Assembly: GCF_004352845.1 (NCBI RefSeq)
Contig: NZ_SJRX01000006.1
Location: 62,001-126,000 of the forward strand
DNA from: Luteimonas terricola
GTDB taxonomy: Bacteria; Pseudomonadota; Gammaproteobacteria; Xanthomonadales; Xanthomonadaceae
Reading direction: 5' to 3'
DNA length: 64,000 bases
How positions within the stretch are numbered: the stretch's first letter is position 1; every line of letters starts with the position of its first letter. The notes under the pieces are model-generated. The model was not told the DNA's origin and made no database searches. It saw nothing but the letters and a program-made list of their open reading frames with translations. Below, piece after piece: positions 19,437-31,430 of this stretch. The position numbers and the translations under genes are program-made.

Positions 19437-21164
19437 TCAGGCCACGGTCGACGGGACGCTCGCCAGCCAGCGCTCGATGCCGGCCCGGTCGCGCGCGCGC
19501 AGCAGCGCCGGCGCGCGCCGGCGCAGCGCCGAAAGATCGTGCGCGCGAAGTTCGCGGCGCACCTCGAGCAGGGTGCCGGGATGCACGCTGAATTCCTCAA
19601 GTCCAAGCGCGAGCAGCAGCGGCGTGAACAAGGGATCGCCCGCCATCTCGCCGCAGACCGCCGCCGGCCGGCCGTGGGCCTGGGCGGTTGTCAGCACCTG
19701 GTGCAGCAGTTGCATGACCGCCGGGTGCAGCGGACTGTGCAGCTCCTGCAGGGCGTCGTTCCCGCGGTCGGCGGCAAGCAGGTACTGCACCAGGTCGTTG
19801 GTGCCGATGGAAATGAAGTCGACCAGGTCGATCAGCGCCGGCAGGGCGATGGCCGCGGCCGGGACTTCGATCATCGCGCCCAGTGCGATCCCGTCAGCGA
19901 CCGCGTGGCCTTCGCGGCGCAGCTTGGCGGCGGCCTGGCGCAGCAGCCGGCGGGTGGCCACCAGGTCCTCGCGCCGCGCGACCATCGGCAGCAGGATCCG
20001 CAGCGGTCCGTAGCCCGATGCGCGCAGGATCGCGCGCAGCTGGGTGTTGAACACCCCGCGCTGGCGCAGGGCCAGGCGCACGCCGCGCACGCCCAGCGCG
20101 GGGTTGGGCTCGTCTGGAAGCGCGAGTCCGCTGCCGTCGGCCTTGTCGGCGCCGACGTCCAGGGTGCGGATGGTGGCGATGCGCCCGGTCAGGCCCAGCA
20201 CGAGGTCGCGGTAGGCGACGAACTGCTCCTCCTCCGAGGGCAACTCGTCGCGCTGCAGGAACAGGAACTCGGTGCGGTACAGGCCGACGCCGGCGGCGCC
20301 CAGGGCATGGGCCTCGGCCACGTCCTCGCGGGTCTCGGCGTTGGCATACAGGCGGATGTCGACCCCGTCGAGCGTGCGCGAGGGTTCGCGGCGCAGGCGG
20401 TGCAGCTGGCGCCGCTCGCGCTTGCCTTCGCGCACGCGCTCGCGGTGCGCGCGCAGGTCGTCGGCGGCGGGGTCCACGATCACCAGCCCCGTGGTGCCGT
20501 CGATCATCAGCACGTCGCCGTCGTTCACCTGCGCCAGCGCCTGCGCGGCCCCCACCACCAGCGGAAGGTGCAGGCTGCGCGCGAGGATCGCGCTGTGCGA
20601 AAGCATGCTGCCGCCGGCGGTCACGACGCCGAGCACGCCGCGCGCGTGCAGCCGCGCGACCTCCGACGGCGCCAGCGCGTCGGTGACGATGATCTCGCCG
20701 GCGAGGCCGGTGACCTGCGCATCGTGGCGATGCAGCGCGGCGTGGATACGGCCGATGACATGGTCGATGTCCTCGACGCGGCTGCGGAAGTAGGGGTCGT
20801 CCATGCTTTCGAACACGGCCGCCAGCCGGTTGCGCTGCATCCGCAGCGCGTAGTCGGCGCCGTAGCGCTCCCTGGTGATCAGGCCATCGAGGCCCTGCAG
20901 CAGCTCGGGATCGTCAAGCAGCAGGGCGTGCAGGTCGAGGAACTCGCCGACCTCGTTGGCCAGCGCGCCGTGCAGGCGCGAGCGCAGGTCGCGCAGCTCC
21001 GTGCGCACCATGCCGATGGCCTCGTGCAGGCGTACGATCTCCGCGGGCACGGCGGATCGCGCGATGCGTTCTTCCGCGACCTCCAGCGCGTGCGGCTGGC
21101 GCACGCGCGCCCGGCCCAGGGCATTGCCCCGCGATGCGCCCTGGCCGGGGAACAGCTGGCGCAT
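19437..21164 (-). CDS. ptsI: PTS enzyme I (phosphoenolpyruvate-protein phosphotransferase)
   Basis: 575 aa from ATG 21164. It takes phosphate from PEP and passes it to HPr. The phospho-His lies in TAGGSMLSHSAILARS; the PEP site shows GVGLYRTEFLFL, GVRGVRLAL, LLPMVARREDL, IEVPAAAI, GTNDLVQY and the terminal Cys motif VCGEMAGDP. A longer frame from 21203 would add 13 residues, but the chosen start overlaps the HPr stop by one base and gives the usual N-terminus. No sugar permease gene is nearby, so it feeds a regulatory rather than a transport chain. Confidence 0.97.
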   Translation of the reverse strand: MRQLFPGQGASRGNALGRARVRQPHALEVAEERIARSAVPAEIVRLHEAIGMVRTELRDLRSRLHGALANEVGEFLDLHALLLDDPELLQGLDGLITRERYGADYALRMQRNRLAAVFESMDDPYFRSRVEDIDHVIGRIHAALHRHDAQVTGLAGEIIVTDALAPSEVARLHARGVLGVVTAGGSMLSHSAILARSLHLPLVVGAAQALAQVNDGDVLMIDGTTGLVIVDPAADDLRAHRERVREGKRERRQLHRLRREPSRTLDGVDIRLYANAETREDVAEAHALGAAGVGLYRTEFLFLQRDELPSEEEQFVAYRDLVLGLTGRIATIRTLDVGADKADGSGLALPDEPNPALGVRGVRLALRQRGVFNTQLRAILRASGYGPLRILLPMVARREDLVATRRLLRQAAAKLRREGHAVADGIALGAMIEVPAAAIALPALIDLVDFISIGTNDLVQYLLAADRGNDALQELHSPLHPAVMQLLHQVLTTAQAHGRPAAVCGEMAGDPLFTPLLLALGLEEFSVHPGTLLEVRRELRAHDLSALRRRAPALLRARDRAGIERWLASVPSTVA

Positions 21165-21433
21165 CAGCTGTCCTCGTCGAATCGTCGCTCGAACAGCGCG
21201 CACACGTCCTCGGCGGCGGCCGCCTCGTCGGCGCCCTCGATCCGCAGCGTGACCGCGGTGCCGGTGCCCGCGGCGAGCAGCATGACGCCCATGATGCTCT
21301 TGGCGTTGACCTCGCGGCCCTTGGCGGTGAGGGTCGCGTTGACGTCATAGCCCGACAGCAGCTGCACCAGCCGCGCGGTTGCGCGCGCGTGCAGGCCGAG
21401 CCGGTTGGCCACGGTGAGTTCGCGTTCGATCAT
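21164..21433 (-). CDS. ptsH: Phosphocarrier protein HPr
   Basis: 89 aa. The phosphoacceptor His lies in GLHARATARLV and the regulatory serine in NAKSIMGVMLLAAG. With hprK in the same cluster, Ser phosphorylation is expected to gate phosphotransfer. It is coupled to ptsI by a one-base overlap and follows the EIIA-Man-type gene after 12 bases. Confidence 0.97.
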   Translation of the reverse strand: MIERELTVANRLGLHARATARLVQLLSGYDVNATLTAKGREVNAKSIMGVMLLAAGTGTAVTLRIEGADEAAAAEDVCALFERRFDEDS

Positions 21434-21445
21434 GGCAGCCCCGCC

Positions 21446-21838
21446 TCAAGCGTCATCGTGCACCACCCCGTTGCGTGCGCCCGCGGCCGCCACCGCAGGC
21501 AGTTCGTCGAGCGGAAGCTCGGGATAGTTGAGCACCCGCAGCAGCATCGGCAGGCTGAGCGCCGAGACCCGGCGCACCGGCGTGCCCAGGCGCGCCAGGC
21601 GCGAGGCGATATTGGCCGGGGTGGCGCCGTAGAGGTCGGTCAGCAGCAGCACCCCGTCGCCACCGTCGGCGCGACGCAGCGCCGCGCTTGCCGCCGGCAG
21701 CACCGCGTCGGGATCGGCGTCGAAGGAGACCTCGAAGACCTCCACCGCCAGCGGCAGCGAACCCAGCAGCCGGCCCGCCACCGCCGCCAGCGCGGTGCCG
21801 ATGCCAATGTGGGTGACGAGAAGAATGCCGACGGCCAT
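21446..21838 (-). CDS. PTS EIIA component, mannose/fructose type
   Basis: 130 aa. Fold and active site match EIIA-Man: MAVGILLVTHIGIGTAL with the phospho-His at position 10, then VLLLTDLYGATPANIA and the C-terminal YPELPLDELPAVAAAG. No IIB, IIC or IID partner is present, so it probably serves as a phosphorylation-dependent regulator fed by HPr. It precedes HPr in the operon. Confidence 0.92.
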   Translation of the reverse strand: MAVGILLVTHIGIGTALAAVAGRLLGSLPLAVEVFEVSFDADPDAVLPAASAALRRADGGDGVLLLTDLYGATPANIASRLARLGTPVRRVSALSLPMLLRVLNYPELPLDELPAVAAAGARNGVVHDDA

Positions 21839-21905
21839 CGGTACAAATTAGCAGAGCGGCACGACCCTCAGGTAGCTCCGGCTGCGCCGGTCCCCGCCGC
21901 CGTGC

Positions 21906-22775
21906 TCAGTCGAGTTCGCGGTGGTGGGTGGCGACCTCGCTCCAGCCCTGCGTGCGGGCATGGGCCGCGGCGGCTTCGGCGAGGTAGACCGAACGGTGCC
22001 GGCCACCGGTGCAGCCGAAGGCCACGGTGACGTAGCTGCGCGTGGATGAATGCATGCGCGGCAGCCAGGTGTCGAGGAAGGCGGTGACCTGCTGCAGGAA
22101 CTCGCCGACATCGGCCTCCTTCCCGAAATACTCGCGTACCGGCGCATCCCGGCCCGACAGCGGCCGCAGGCGGGCGTCCCAGTGCGGGTTGGGCAGCGCC
22201 CGCGCGTCGAACACGAAGTCCGCGTCCGGCGGCACCCCGCGGCGGTAGGCGAAGGACTCGAACAGCAGCGACAGCGACGAATCCATCCCGAGCCCGAGAT
22301 CGGTCAGCACCCGGCGCCGCAGCTGGTGCACGTTGAGGTCGCTGGTGTCGATGATGACGTCGGCCAGCGAACTCAGCGGACGCAGCACCTGGCGCTCCAG
22401 CGCGATCGCGTCGGACAGCGCCAGGCCCAGGCGGGTGAGTGGATGCCGGCGGCGGGTGTCGGCGTAGCGCTTGAGCAGCACGGCGTCGGCGGTGTCGAAG
22501 AACACCAGCTTCGGGTCGAATCCCATCGCACCCACCGCGGACAGCCACTCCGGGATGTTGGCGAGGTCGCCGCGGCTGCGCACGTCGATGCCCACCGCCA
22601 GCTTCTGCGACGCCCGTTCGGGATGGGTGGCGCTGCGCACGAAGTCCGGCAGCAGCTCCGCGGGGAGGTTGTCGACGCAGTAGAAGTCGAGGTCTTCGAA
22701 GGTGTTCAGGGCGACGGTCTTGCCGCTCCCGGACATGCCGCTGACGATGATCAGCGAATTTCCGGCGGCGTTCAT
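21906..22775 (-). CDS. rapZ: RNase adapter RapZ
   Basis: 289 aa. Walker A is [10 protein letters not shown], then [20 protein letters not shown], the RRRHPL region and the C-terminal IGCTGG-type motif, here [15 protein letters not shown]. In enterobacteria RapZ binds GlmZ/GlmY sRNAs and directs RNase E to control glmS, linking amino-sugar supply to the PTS. Its start forms ATGA with the hprK stop. Confidence 0.96.
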   Translation of the reverse strand: MNAAGNSLIIVSGMSGSGKTVALNTFEDLDFYCVDNLPAELLPDFVRSATHPERASQKLAVGIDVRSRGDLANIPEWLSAVGAMGFDPKLVFFDTADAVLLKRYADTRRRHPLTRLGLALSDAIALERQVLRPLSSLADVIIDTSDLNVHQLRRRVLTDLGLGMDSSLSLLFESFAYRRGVPPDADFVFDARALPNPHWDARLRPLSGRDAPVREYFGKEADVGEFLQQVTAFLDTWLPRMHSSTRSYVTVAFGCTGGRHRSVYLAEAAAAHARTQGWSEVATHHRELD

Positions 22776-23731
22776 GGCGTGCTCCGTTCCAGGAAGTGCG
22801 TATGGCGGGCGAGGAAGGCCGCGGCGGGGTCCACGCCCTTGGCGCGCAGCACGTGCACGCGCGTGGCGGCCTCGGTCAGGACCGCGAGATTGCGGCCGGG
22901 CATCACCGGCAGCGTGATCATCGGCACGTCCAGGTCAAGCACCCGGCGCGAGCCGAGGTCGCCGGTGAGCCGGACCATGCCGCTGGCGTCGCGGGCTTCG
23001 TGGGCGCTGTCCGGACGCGCCAGGTGGACGACCAGGCGCAGGTACTTGTTCCGCTTCACCGCGGTGTCGCCGAACATCTCGCGGATGTTGAGCACGCCCA
23101 GGCCGCGCAGTTCGAGCAGGTCCTGAAGGAGCTCCGGGCAGGTGCCGTCGAGCACGTCCGGCGCGATCTGCGCGAACTCCGGCGCGTCGTCGGCGACCAG
23201 GCGGTGGCCGCGGGTGACCAGCTCCAGCGCGAGCTCGCTCTTGCCGGTGCCGGACTCGCCGGTGATCAGCACGCCGATGGAATAGATCTCCATGAAGACG
23301 CCGTGCAGCGTGACCCGCGGCGCCAGCGCGCCGGCGAGGTGGTACTGCAGGACGTTGTAGAGCTCGTGGCCCCGACGTTGCGACGCCCAGAGCGCGATGC
23401 CCGACTCCTCGGCCATCTCGATGAGGTCCTCGGGGCAGGGCTGGCCCTTGTTGACCACCAGCGCCAGCGGTCCGAACTGGAGGATCTTCTCCAGCGTTTC
23501 CCAGCGCTGCCGGGGCTCCAGGCTGTCGAGCCAGGCAAGCTCCTCGCCGCCGAAGATCTGCACCTTGTTGGGATAGATGATGTTGAGGTAGCCGGCCAGC
23601 GACGGCCGTCGCGATACGGCATCGATCGATTCCAGCTGCCGCGAGGCGCCGCCCTGGCCGGCCAGCCAGCGCAGGTCCAGGCGATCCTTGAGCTGGTCGA
23701 ACAGGTCCTGCGCGGTGACCGCCGCCTTCAT
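22772..23731 (-). CDS. hprK: HPr kinase/phosphorylase
   Basis: 319 aa. It phosphorylates and dephosphorylates the regulatory Ser of HPr. The P-loop [15 protein letters not shown], the acidic ADDAPEF segment and the C-terminal K4-loop region ([22 protein letters not shown]-type end) are recognisable. The N-terminal domain covers about 130 residues. ATGA overlaps link it to ptsN upstream and rapZ downstream, so the three should be made together. Confidence 0.96.
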   Translation of the reverse strand: MKAAVTAQDLFDQLKDRLDLRWLAGQGGASRQLESIDAVSRRPSLAGYLNIIYPNKVQIFGGEELAWLDSLEPRQRWETLEKILQFGPLALVVNKGQPCPEDLIEMAEESGIALWASQRRGHELYNVLQYHLAGALAPRVTLHGVFMEIYSIGVLITGESGTGKSELALELVTRGHRLVADDAPEFAQIAPDVLDGTCPELLQDLLELRGLGVLNIREMFGDTAVKRNKYLRLVVHLARPDSAHEARDASGMVRLTGDLGSRRVLDLDVPMITLPVMPGRNLAVLTEAATRVHVLRAKGVDPAAAFLARHTHFLERSTP

Positions 23732-24204
23732 GCCCGTCGTACCCGCTGCGGTGCCCCGTGCTGCAGCAGCAGGTTGCGCAGCGCGGTGATGTCGGGCGCG
23801 TCGCGCACCGATTCGCGGAAGTCGGCATCGGCGAAGCGGCCGGCCAGCTCCGACAGGGTGTCGAGGTGCTGCTGCTGCCCGTGGTCGCCGGGCACTGCCA
23901 TCGCGAAGACCAGATCCACAGGCTCGCCATCGCGGGCGTCGAAGTCCACCGGTTTGGCCAGCCGCAGGAAGGCCGCGCGCGGTTCGCCGCAGGCATCGCT
24001 GCGGCAGTGGGGAATCGCCACGCCGCGGCCGATGCCGGTGCTGCCGACCGCTTCGCGCCGACGCAGGCCGTCGGCGATGGCCGGGGTCAGCCCGGGGGAG
24101 TCGCCGCCCAGCAGGCGGGCGGCCGCGTCCAGCACCTGGTCGCGGCTGCCGGGTTCCATCATCTGCACGATGCGGCCGGCGGCAAGCAGGTCGGTGTAGG
24201 GCAT
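23728..24204 (-). CDS. ptsN: PTS EIIA-Ntr
   Basis: 158 aa. The phospho-His lies in [12 protein letters not shown], followed by [26 protein letters not shown], typical of the nitrogen-PTS EIIA. In other bacteria it controls potassium uptake and related processes through its phosphorylation state. It sits between hpf and hprK in the order known from many rpoN clusters. Confidence 0.96.
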   Translation of the reverse strand: MPYTDLLAAGRIVQMMEPGSRDQVLDAAARLLGGDSPGLTPAIADGLRRREAVGSTGIGRGVAIPHCRSDACGEPRAAFLRLAKPVDFDARDGEPVDLVFAMAVPGDHGQQQHLDTLSELAGRFADADFRESVRDAPDITALRNLLLQHGAPQRVRRA

Positions 24205-24229
24205 CCCCGGGGCCTTCGAAGCGCCGGCG

Positions 24230-24559
24230 TCAGCCGAACTCGCCGTCGCGCACCGGATTCCCGCCGCGACGGTGCTGGTCGATCATCTTCTTCTTTTCCT
24301 TGACCAGCATGCGGTCGAGCTTGTCGGCGAGGAGGTCGATGGCGGCGTACATGTCGGCCGCGCGGGCGTCGGCGTGGAGGGACTTGCCGGCCACGATGAC
24401 CGTGGCCTCGGCGCGGTGGTCGGGCTTGTCGATGCTGAGCTGGGTGCGGAGCTGCAGCGGCGGATCGTAGAGCCGCGACAGGCGGCCGAGCTTGTTCTCG
24501 ACGTAGTCGCGCAGCGCAGGGGTGACGTCCATCTGCTGGCCGTGGGTCTCGATGAGCAT
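24230..24559 (-). CDS. hpf: Ribosome hibernation promoting factor
   Basis: 109 aa from ATG 24559. The start is fixed by AAAGGAGGT five bases upstream; the longer frame from 24598 would bypass it. The HPF/YfiA fold is seen in METHGQQMDVTPAL-like N-terminal residues (MLIETHGQQMDVTPALRD), AEATVIVAGKSLHADA and DMYAAIDLLADKLDRMLVK. It is a short-form HPF that promotes 100S ribosome dimers in stationary phase. Confidence 0.95.
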   Translation of the reverse strand: MLIETHGQQMDVTPALRDYVENKLGRLSRLYDPPLQLRTQLSIDKPDHRAEATVIVAGKSLHADARAADMYAAIDLLADKLDRMLVKEKKKMIDQHRRGGNPVRDGEFG

Positions 24560-24666
24560 CGCAACCTCCTTTCTCCGTGGGACCACAGCATCGCGCATGG
24601 CGGCGCGGTGGTTGTCACGGACAGGTTAACCCAGCCCCCCGGGGGCGGGAAGCGTCCACCGGGCGT

Positions 24667-26097
24667 TCAGGCCATGCGCACGCGCTCGTGCGAAGAAGGG
24701 ATGTTCAGGGCTTCGCGGTACTTGGCCACGGTGCGCCTGGCCACCGGGATGCCACTGTCCTTGAGCCTGTCCGCCAGGCGCGCGTCGGACAGCGGCTTGC
24801 GCGGGTCTTCGGCTTCGACCAGGCGGCGGATCATGTCCTGGATGGCGATGCTCGAGGCCTCGCCGCCGCCGCCGGTGTCGATGCCCGAGGCGAAGAAGGC
24901 GCGCAGGGGGATGGTGCCGCGCGGCGTGTGCACGTACTTGCGCGACACCGCGCGCGAGACGGTGGATTCGTGCATGCCGATCTGTGCGGCGACCTCGCGC
25001 AGGGTCAGCGGGCGCAGCGCCTGGGCGCCGAACTCGAGGAAACCCGACTGCTCGCGCACCAGGCAGCGGACCACCTTGAGCAGGGTCTCGCCGCGCGCCT
25101 CGAGGTTCTTCAGCAGCCAGCGCGCTTCCTGCAGGCGGCCGCGCAGGTAGCCGGCGTCGGCGCCCGAGGTGTGCTGCAGCATCTGTTCATAGCCGCGGTG
25201 GATGGTGAGCCGGGAATGGCGGCTGCCGGCAAGCGTGACCCGCCAGACCCCGTTCTGGCGGGAAATGCTGCAGTCGGGCACCACGTAGGTGTCGTGCGGC
25301 ATGCCGCCAATGCCGGCGCCGGGGCGCGGCTCGAGGCTTTTGATCAGCTGCAGCGCAGTATTCGCTTCTTCCCCGCTGCAGCCCAGGGCATCGGCGACGC
25401 CCTCGATGCCGAGCCTGGCCAGGCGCTCGATCAGCGTCGCCACCGCGCGCCGGGCGAGGTCGCGCCCGGGGGTGTCGTCCGGCAGCGCGTCGAGCTGGAG
25501 CAGCAGGCATTCGCCGAGGTCGCGCGCGCCCACACCGGTCGGGTCCAGGCGCTGCACCGTTCGCAGCGCCGCGGCGATCTCGCCCTCGCTGCAGCGCAGT
25601 TCGGGGGCCAGCGCCTCGGCGATCGCCGACAGCGGTTCGCGCAGGTAGCCGTCGTCGTCGATGGCGTCGACCAGCGCCTCGCCGATGGCGAGTTCGCGCG
25701 GCGACAGGTGGCTGAGGTTGAGCTGCCAGGTGAGGTGGTCGCGCAGGGTTTCGGACTGGGCGATGCGCTCGGAGGCGTCGCCGTCCTGGTCGTCGCCGCC
25801 ACCGCCACTGCCGCCTTGGCTCTCGCCCCAGGCAACGTCCCGATCGTCGTCCCAGGCGTCGTGGCCGGCGTCGTCATCGCGCTCGCCGCGGGGGTCGTCG
25901 CCATCAGGCCCGGATTCTCCGTCCGAGGCCGAAAGGGCGGACGGTTCCTCCCATTCCAGCAGCGGGTTGCTCTCGACCGCCTCGGTGATCTCGAGCTCGA
26001 GTTCCGGCATCGACAGCTGCAGCAGGTGCAGGGCCTGGCGCAGTTGCGGCGTCAGTACCAGGTGCTGTCCCAGCGATGTCTGCAGGCGAGGTTTCAC
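24667..26097 (-). CDS. rpoN: RNA polymerase sigma-54 factor
   Basis: 476 aa from GTG 26097. The N-terminal Gln/Leu-rich activator region (LQTSLGQHLVLTPQLRQALH), an acidic linker (about residues 75-115, Asp/Gly-rich), the core-binding domain, the HTH and the RpoN box ARRTVAKYREALNIP are all present. It directs transcription from -24/-12 promoters with AAA+ activators. The open frame runs upstream to 26223, but only the GTG gives the family N-terminus. It follows lptB by 34 bases. Confidence 0.97.
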   Translation of the reverse strand: MKPRLQTSLGQHLVLTPQLRQALHLLQLSMPELELEITEAVESNPLLEWEEPSALSASDGESGPDGDDPRGERDDDAGHDAWDDDRDVAWGESQGGSGGGGDDQDGDASERIAQSETLRDHLTWQLNLSHLSPRELAIGEALVDAIDDDGYLREPLSAIAEALAPELRCSEGEIAAALRTVQRLDPTGVGARDLGECLLLQLDALPDDTPGRDLARRAVATLIERLARLGIEGVADALGCSGEEANTALQLIKSLEPRPGAGIGGMPHDTYVVPDCSISRQNGVWRVTLAGSRHSRLTIHRGYEQMLQHTSGADAGYLRGRLQEARWLLKNLEARGETLLKVVRCLVREQSGFLEFGAQALRPLTLREVAAQIGMHESTVSRAVSRKYVHTPRGTIPLRAFFASGIDTGGGGEASSIAIQDMIRRLVEAEDPRKPLSDARLADRLKDSGIPVARRTVAKYREALNIPSSHERVRMA

Positions 26098-26131
26098 GGC
26101 GTCCCCGGTCAGGCGGGATCGCCCCGCCGGC

Positions 26132-26850
<719 letters not shown>

Positions 26851-26851
<1 letters not shown>

Positions 26852-27378
26852 CAGTTGCCGTCCTGGTCGGCCTTGGCGCCCCTGGGGAGGATGCGGGTGC
26901 GGACCTGGCCGCCTTCCTCGCCACCACCCTGCACCCGGCCGGTGGCCATGTTGTAGACGATGCGCCCGCCGCCCATGGTGCCGCGGCCCGGCTGGTCGAT
27001 CTCGACGTTTCCGGTGAAGACCACGGTCTCGGTCTGCAGGTTGTAGTCGACGTTGTTGGCGGTGGCGTCGATCGAGCCGCCGCCATCGAGGTCCTGCTTC
27101 AGGCGCACCGGCGACCCGGTGAGGATCACCTTCTGGATGTCGCCGCCGCCGCGACGCACGTCGGCCTTGGCGGCGCGCACGTCGAGCGTGCCCTGCACGA
27201 TGCGCACGTTTCCGGTGAAGACGCAGGGGCCGCCGTCGTCGCCCACCGAGCAGTCGTTGCTGTTGGAGGTCAGGTCCATGGGCTGGCTGCGGTCGCTGGA
27301 TTTCGCCCAGGCGGGCGCCACGGCGACGGCCGCGACCAGTGCCAGGAGCGTCATGAGGCTAGCGGCGCGTGGGGACAT
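26851..27378 (-). CDS. lptA: LPS transport periplasmic protein LptA
   Basis: 175 aa with a signal peptide ending near PAWA-KSS. The OstA/LptA beta-jellyroll segments are visible: [50 protein letters not shown]. It bridges LptC and LptD across the periplasm. Its start lies 20 bases inside the end of lptC. Confidence 0.95.
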
Positions 27379-27922
27379 AGCGGGTATGGACCTTGGAGGT
27401 GAGCTGGAAGCGCTTGTCGGCCAGGTCGATTTCCATGCCGGTGCCGCGCATTGTAGTGCCGGGCTCGGTGATGGTCACGGCGACGTCGCTGCGCGCCCGG
27501 CGCGCGCGCGGCAGGACTTCGAGGGCTTCGGTCTCGAGGCGCATCGCGCGGCTGTCCGCGGGATCGGAAACGGCGACCACGTCGCCTTCCAGGCGCATCT
27601 GTTCGCTGTCGGCGCTGATCCATCCGGTGGCCGCGCGCAGGTCCCAGTAGAACTCCCCGCCGTCCTCGGGGAGCAGGAACAGCGGCTCGCGCAGGGACAT
27701 CGTGTCGTCCACCGGGTCGCGCTGCAGGTGCGGCGCGCGCAGGGTAAAGGCCTCGCTGCCGTCCTTGTCGAGCGACACCAGTTCGAAGTCCTCGAGCACG
27801 TAATCGGAGCGGTCGCTGGCGCTGGCGGCCTCCGGGGCCTCGGCCCGCTGGCGCCAGGCCGACCAGCCGCTGGCGATCGCGGCCACCAGCAGCACGATGA
27901 TCAGGGCGCCGCGCCAGCTCAC
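27359..27922 (-). CDS. lptC: LPS export protein LptC
   Basis: 187 aa from GTG 27922, which forms GTGA with the kdsC stop. One N-terminal membrane helix (GALIIVLLVAAIASGW) anchors the periplasmic jellyroll (YVLEDFELVSLDKDG, LRAPHLQRDP, YVPTRR end). An in-frame upstream extension to 28033 is the shadow of kdsC and lacks similarity. Confidence 0.93.
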   Translation of the reverse strand: MSWRGALIIVLLVAAIASGWSAWRQRAEAPEAASASDRSDYVLEDFELVSLDKDGSEAFTLRAPHLQRDPVDDTMSLREPLFLLPEDGGEFYWDLRAATGWISADSEQMRLEGDVVAVSDPADSRAMRLETEALEVLPRARRARSDVAVTITEPGTTMRGTGMEIDLADKRFQLTSKVHTRYVPTRR

Positions 27923-28488
27923 TGGCGCGCACCCGCGGCATCGCCATCCGACGCGGCATCGCCGCGCGCGACCAGCAGCAGGTCGCAGAATTCGCGCGCC
28001 GCGCCCGCGCCGCCGCGGTGCAGGGATTGCCAATGGACGTGGCCTAGGATCGCCGGCTGCGCATCGGCGGGCGCGGCGGCCAGGCCGGCGGCGGACAGCA
28101 CCGCCAGGTCGGTGAGGTCGTCACCCATGAAGGCAACCTCCTCGCGGGACAGGCCGAGGCGTTCGCGCAGCCCATCGACGCAGGCGAGCTTGTCCTTGAT
28201 GCCGGTGTGCGCCTCGACGCCGAGGTCGCGGGCGCGGATTTCAGCGGCCGGACTGGTACGCGCGGTGACGAAGGCCACGGCGATGCCGGCGCGCTTCAGC
28301 AGCGACAGGCCCAGCCCGTCGTGGACGTGGAAGGCCTTGGTCTCGGTGCCGTCGCCGGCGATGTACAGGCGGCCGTCGGTCAGGGTGCCGTCGACGTCGA
28401 AACAGGCCAGGCGGATGCGCGCGGCGCGCGCGAGCAGTTCGGTGGACGGGGCGGGGCGGCTGGCGGTAGGCATGGGACGCGCGATCAC
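27919..28488 (-). CDS. kdsC: 3-deoxy-D-manno-octulosonate 8-phosphate phosphatase
   Basis: 189 aa. HAD-superfamily C0 type: nucleophile motif CFDVDGTLTDG, then VTARTSPAAEIRARDLG, Lys of GIKDKL and MGDDLTDLAVL. It releases Kdo from Kdo-8-P. GTG 28488 overlaps the kdsD stop (GTGA); ATG 28473 is an alternative start. Confidence 0.96.
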   Translation of the reverse strand: MIARPMPTASRPAPSTELLARAARIRLACFDVDGTLTDGRLYIAGDGTETKAFHVHDGLGLSLLKRAGIAVAFVTARTSPAAEIRARDLGVEAHTGIKDKLACVDGLRERLGLSREEVAFMGDDLTDLAVLSAAGLAAAPADAQPAILGHVHWQSLHRGGAGAAREFCDLLLVARGDAASDGDAAGARQ

Positions 28489-29489
28489 ACCACGCGCGCG
28501 CGCAACAGGTCGTGAATGTTCAGGGCACCGGCCACGTGGCCGTCGCCATCCACCACCACCAGGCCGCCGATCTTGTGCGCCTCCATCAGCTGTGCGGCCT
28601 CGACGGCCAGCGCGTCGGCGCCGATGGTGCGCGGGCTGCGCGTCATCACCTCGGAGATCGGCGTGGTGCGCACGTCGATGCCGGCGTCCAGGCTGCGGCG
28701 CAGGTCGCCGTCGGTGTACAGGCCGAGCAGGCGGCCATCGCCGTCGACCACCGCGGTCATGCCCAGCATCTTGCGGCTGATCTCCGCCAGCGCCTCGCTG
28801 ACGGTGGCGTCGGCGCGCACGCTGGGCACCGCGTCGCCGGTGTGCATGACGTCGGCGATGTGCAGCAGCAGGCGGCGGCCGAGCGCGCCGGCCGGGTGCG
28901 AGCGCGCGAAGTCGTCGGCGGTGAAGCCGCGGGCCTCGAGCAGGGCGACGGCCAGGGCGTCGCCCAGGGCCAGCGACGCAGTGGTGCTGGCGGTCGGTGC
29001 CAGGTGCAGCGGGCAGGCCTCCTCGGGCACGCTGACGTCCAGGTGCACGGCCGCGGCGCGGGCCAGGGTCGAGTCGGGGCGCCCGGTCATCGACACCAGC
29101 GCATTGCCCTGGCGCTTGAGCACCGGCAGCAGCTGCAGCACCTCGTCGGATTCGCCCGAGTACGACAGCGCCAGTACCACGTCGGCGTCGGTGACCATGC
29201 CCAGGTCGCCGTGGCCGGCTTCACCCGGATGGACGAAAAATGCGGGCGTGCCGGTGGAAGCCAGGGTGGCGGCGATCTTGCGCGCCACGTGGCCGGACTT
29301 GCCCATGCCGGTGCAGACCACGCGGCCGTGGCAGGCCAGCAGCAGGGCACAGGCGCGGGAGAAGTCGCCGTCGATGCGCGCGGCCACGGCGGCCAGGCCC
29401 CGGCCCTCGATCTCGAATACCCGCCGGCCGGTGGCCGCGAAGTCGTGTGCGCCGACGGCGCTGGCTGGCGTGTGGCTGCTGCCGGACAT
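28485..29489 (-). CDS. kdsD: D-arabinose 5-phosphate isomerase
   Basis: 334 aa. An N-terminal SIS domain (VVCTGMGKSGHVARKIAATL, ALSYSGESDEVL, HLAPTASTT) is followed by two CBS domains (VMHTGDAVPSV... and VMTRSPRTIG...). It converts ribulose 5-phosphate to arabinose 5-phosphate for Kdo. It heads the kdsD-kdsC-lptCAB-rpoN-hpf-ptsN-hprK-rapZ series on the minus strand. It is divergent from ibaG; the 124-base gap carries the interrupted palindrome GTTAGGCTAAC at 29511-29521. Confidence 0.97.
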   Translation of the reverse strand: MSGSSHTPASAVGAHDFAATGRRVFEIEGRGLAAVAARIDGDFSRACALLLACHGRVVCTGMGKSGHVARKIAATLASTGTPAFFVHPGEAGHGDLGMVTDADVVLALSYSGESDEVLQLLPVLKRQGNALVSMTGRPDSTLARAAAVHLDVSVPEEACPLHLAPTASTTASLALGDALAVALLEARGFTADDFARSHPAGALGRRLLLHIADVMHTGDAVPSVRADATVSEALAEISRKMLGMTAVVDGDGRLLGLYTDGDLRRSLDAGIDVRTTPISEVMTRSPRTIGADALAVEAAQLMEAHKIGGLVVVDGDGHVAGALNIHDLLRARVV

Positions 29490-29501
29490 TTCCGGACCTG
29501 A

Positions 29502-31109
<1,608 letters not shown>

Positions 31110-31126
31110 CCCGGCAACAAAAAGGG

Positions 31127-31424
31127 TTTTTTCCGATTGGAGGGAAAGCGCGGCGCTGATAGACGCGGGCGCCGGGTGCCAAGGCCCTTGAGTGCTCATG
31201 TCCCCCGGCGCTGGCCTGCGGCCATCGCCTCCTCCTTGACTTCGCTCTCAAGGGCCTTGGCCCCCGGTGCGCAGCAGTACGCGGTGGCCCGGGAGCAAAA
31301 GCCGGGCATCGTGCGTACTCCAGCCGAAGCCGCGAAGGCCTCCCGGCCGCGGCGGGGCCCTCCAAGTCATAGCGAAGACGCAGACACTCCTTGTCGAAAT
31401 CCCTTCCCCGCAACCGGGAGGAGA
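31127..31424 (+). repeat. Composite palindromic repeat, copy B
   Basis: This occupies most of the 366-base gap between murA and the convergent DUF3108 gene. The left end TTTTTTCCGATTGGAGGGAA (31127-31146) leads through GCGCGGCGCTGATA to unit 1: arms 31174-31192 and 31247-31265 (18 of 19 bp pair), enclosing CATGTCCCCCGGCG, a GC-rich hairpin and CGCCTCCTCCTTGACTTCG, the complement of copy A's interior. Downstream only the right half of unit 2 remains (31329-31348, GCCGCGAAGGCCTCCCGGCC), followed by a stretch like copy C and an end with TTCCCC...GGGAGGAGA. No coding potential is evident. Confidence 0.85.
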
Positions 31425-31430
31425 GCCAAT

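Noticed and set aside
18177-21350. Very long plus-strand open frame opposite mgtE, ptsI and ptsH
   Set aside because: It is antisense to well-supported genes and has a composition expected of a shadow frame in GC-rich DNA; no family features.
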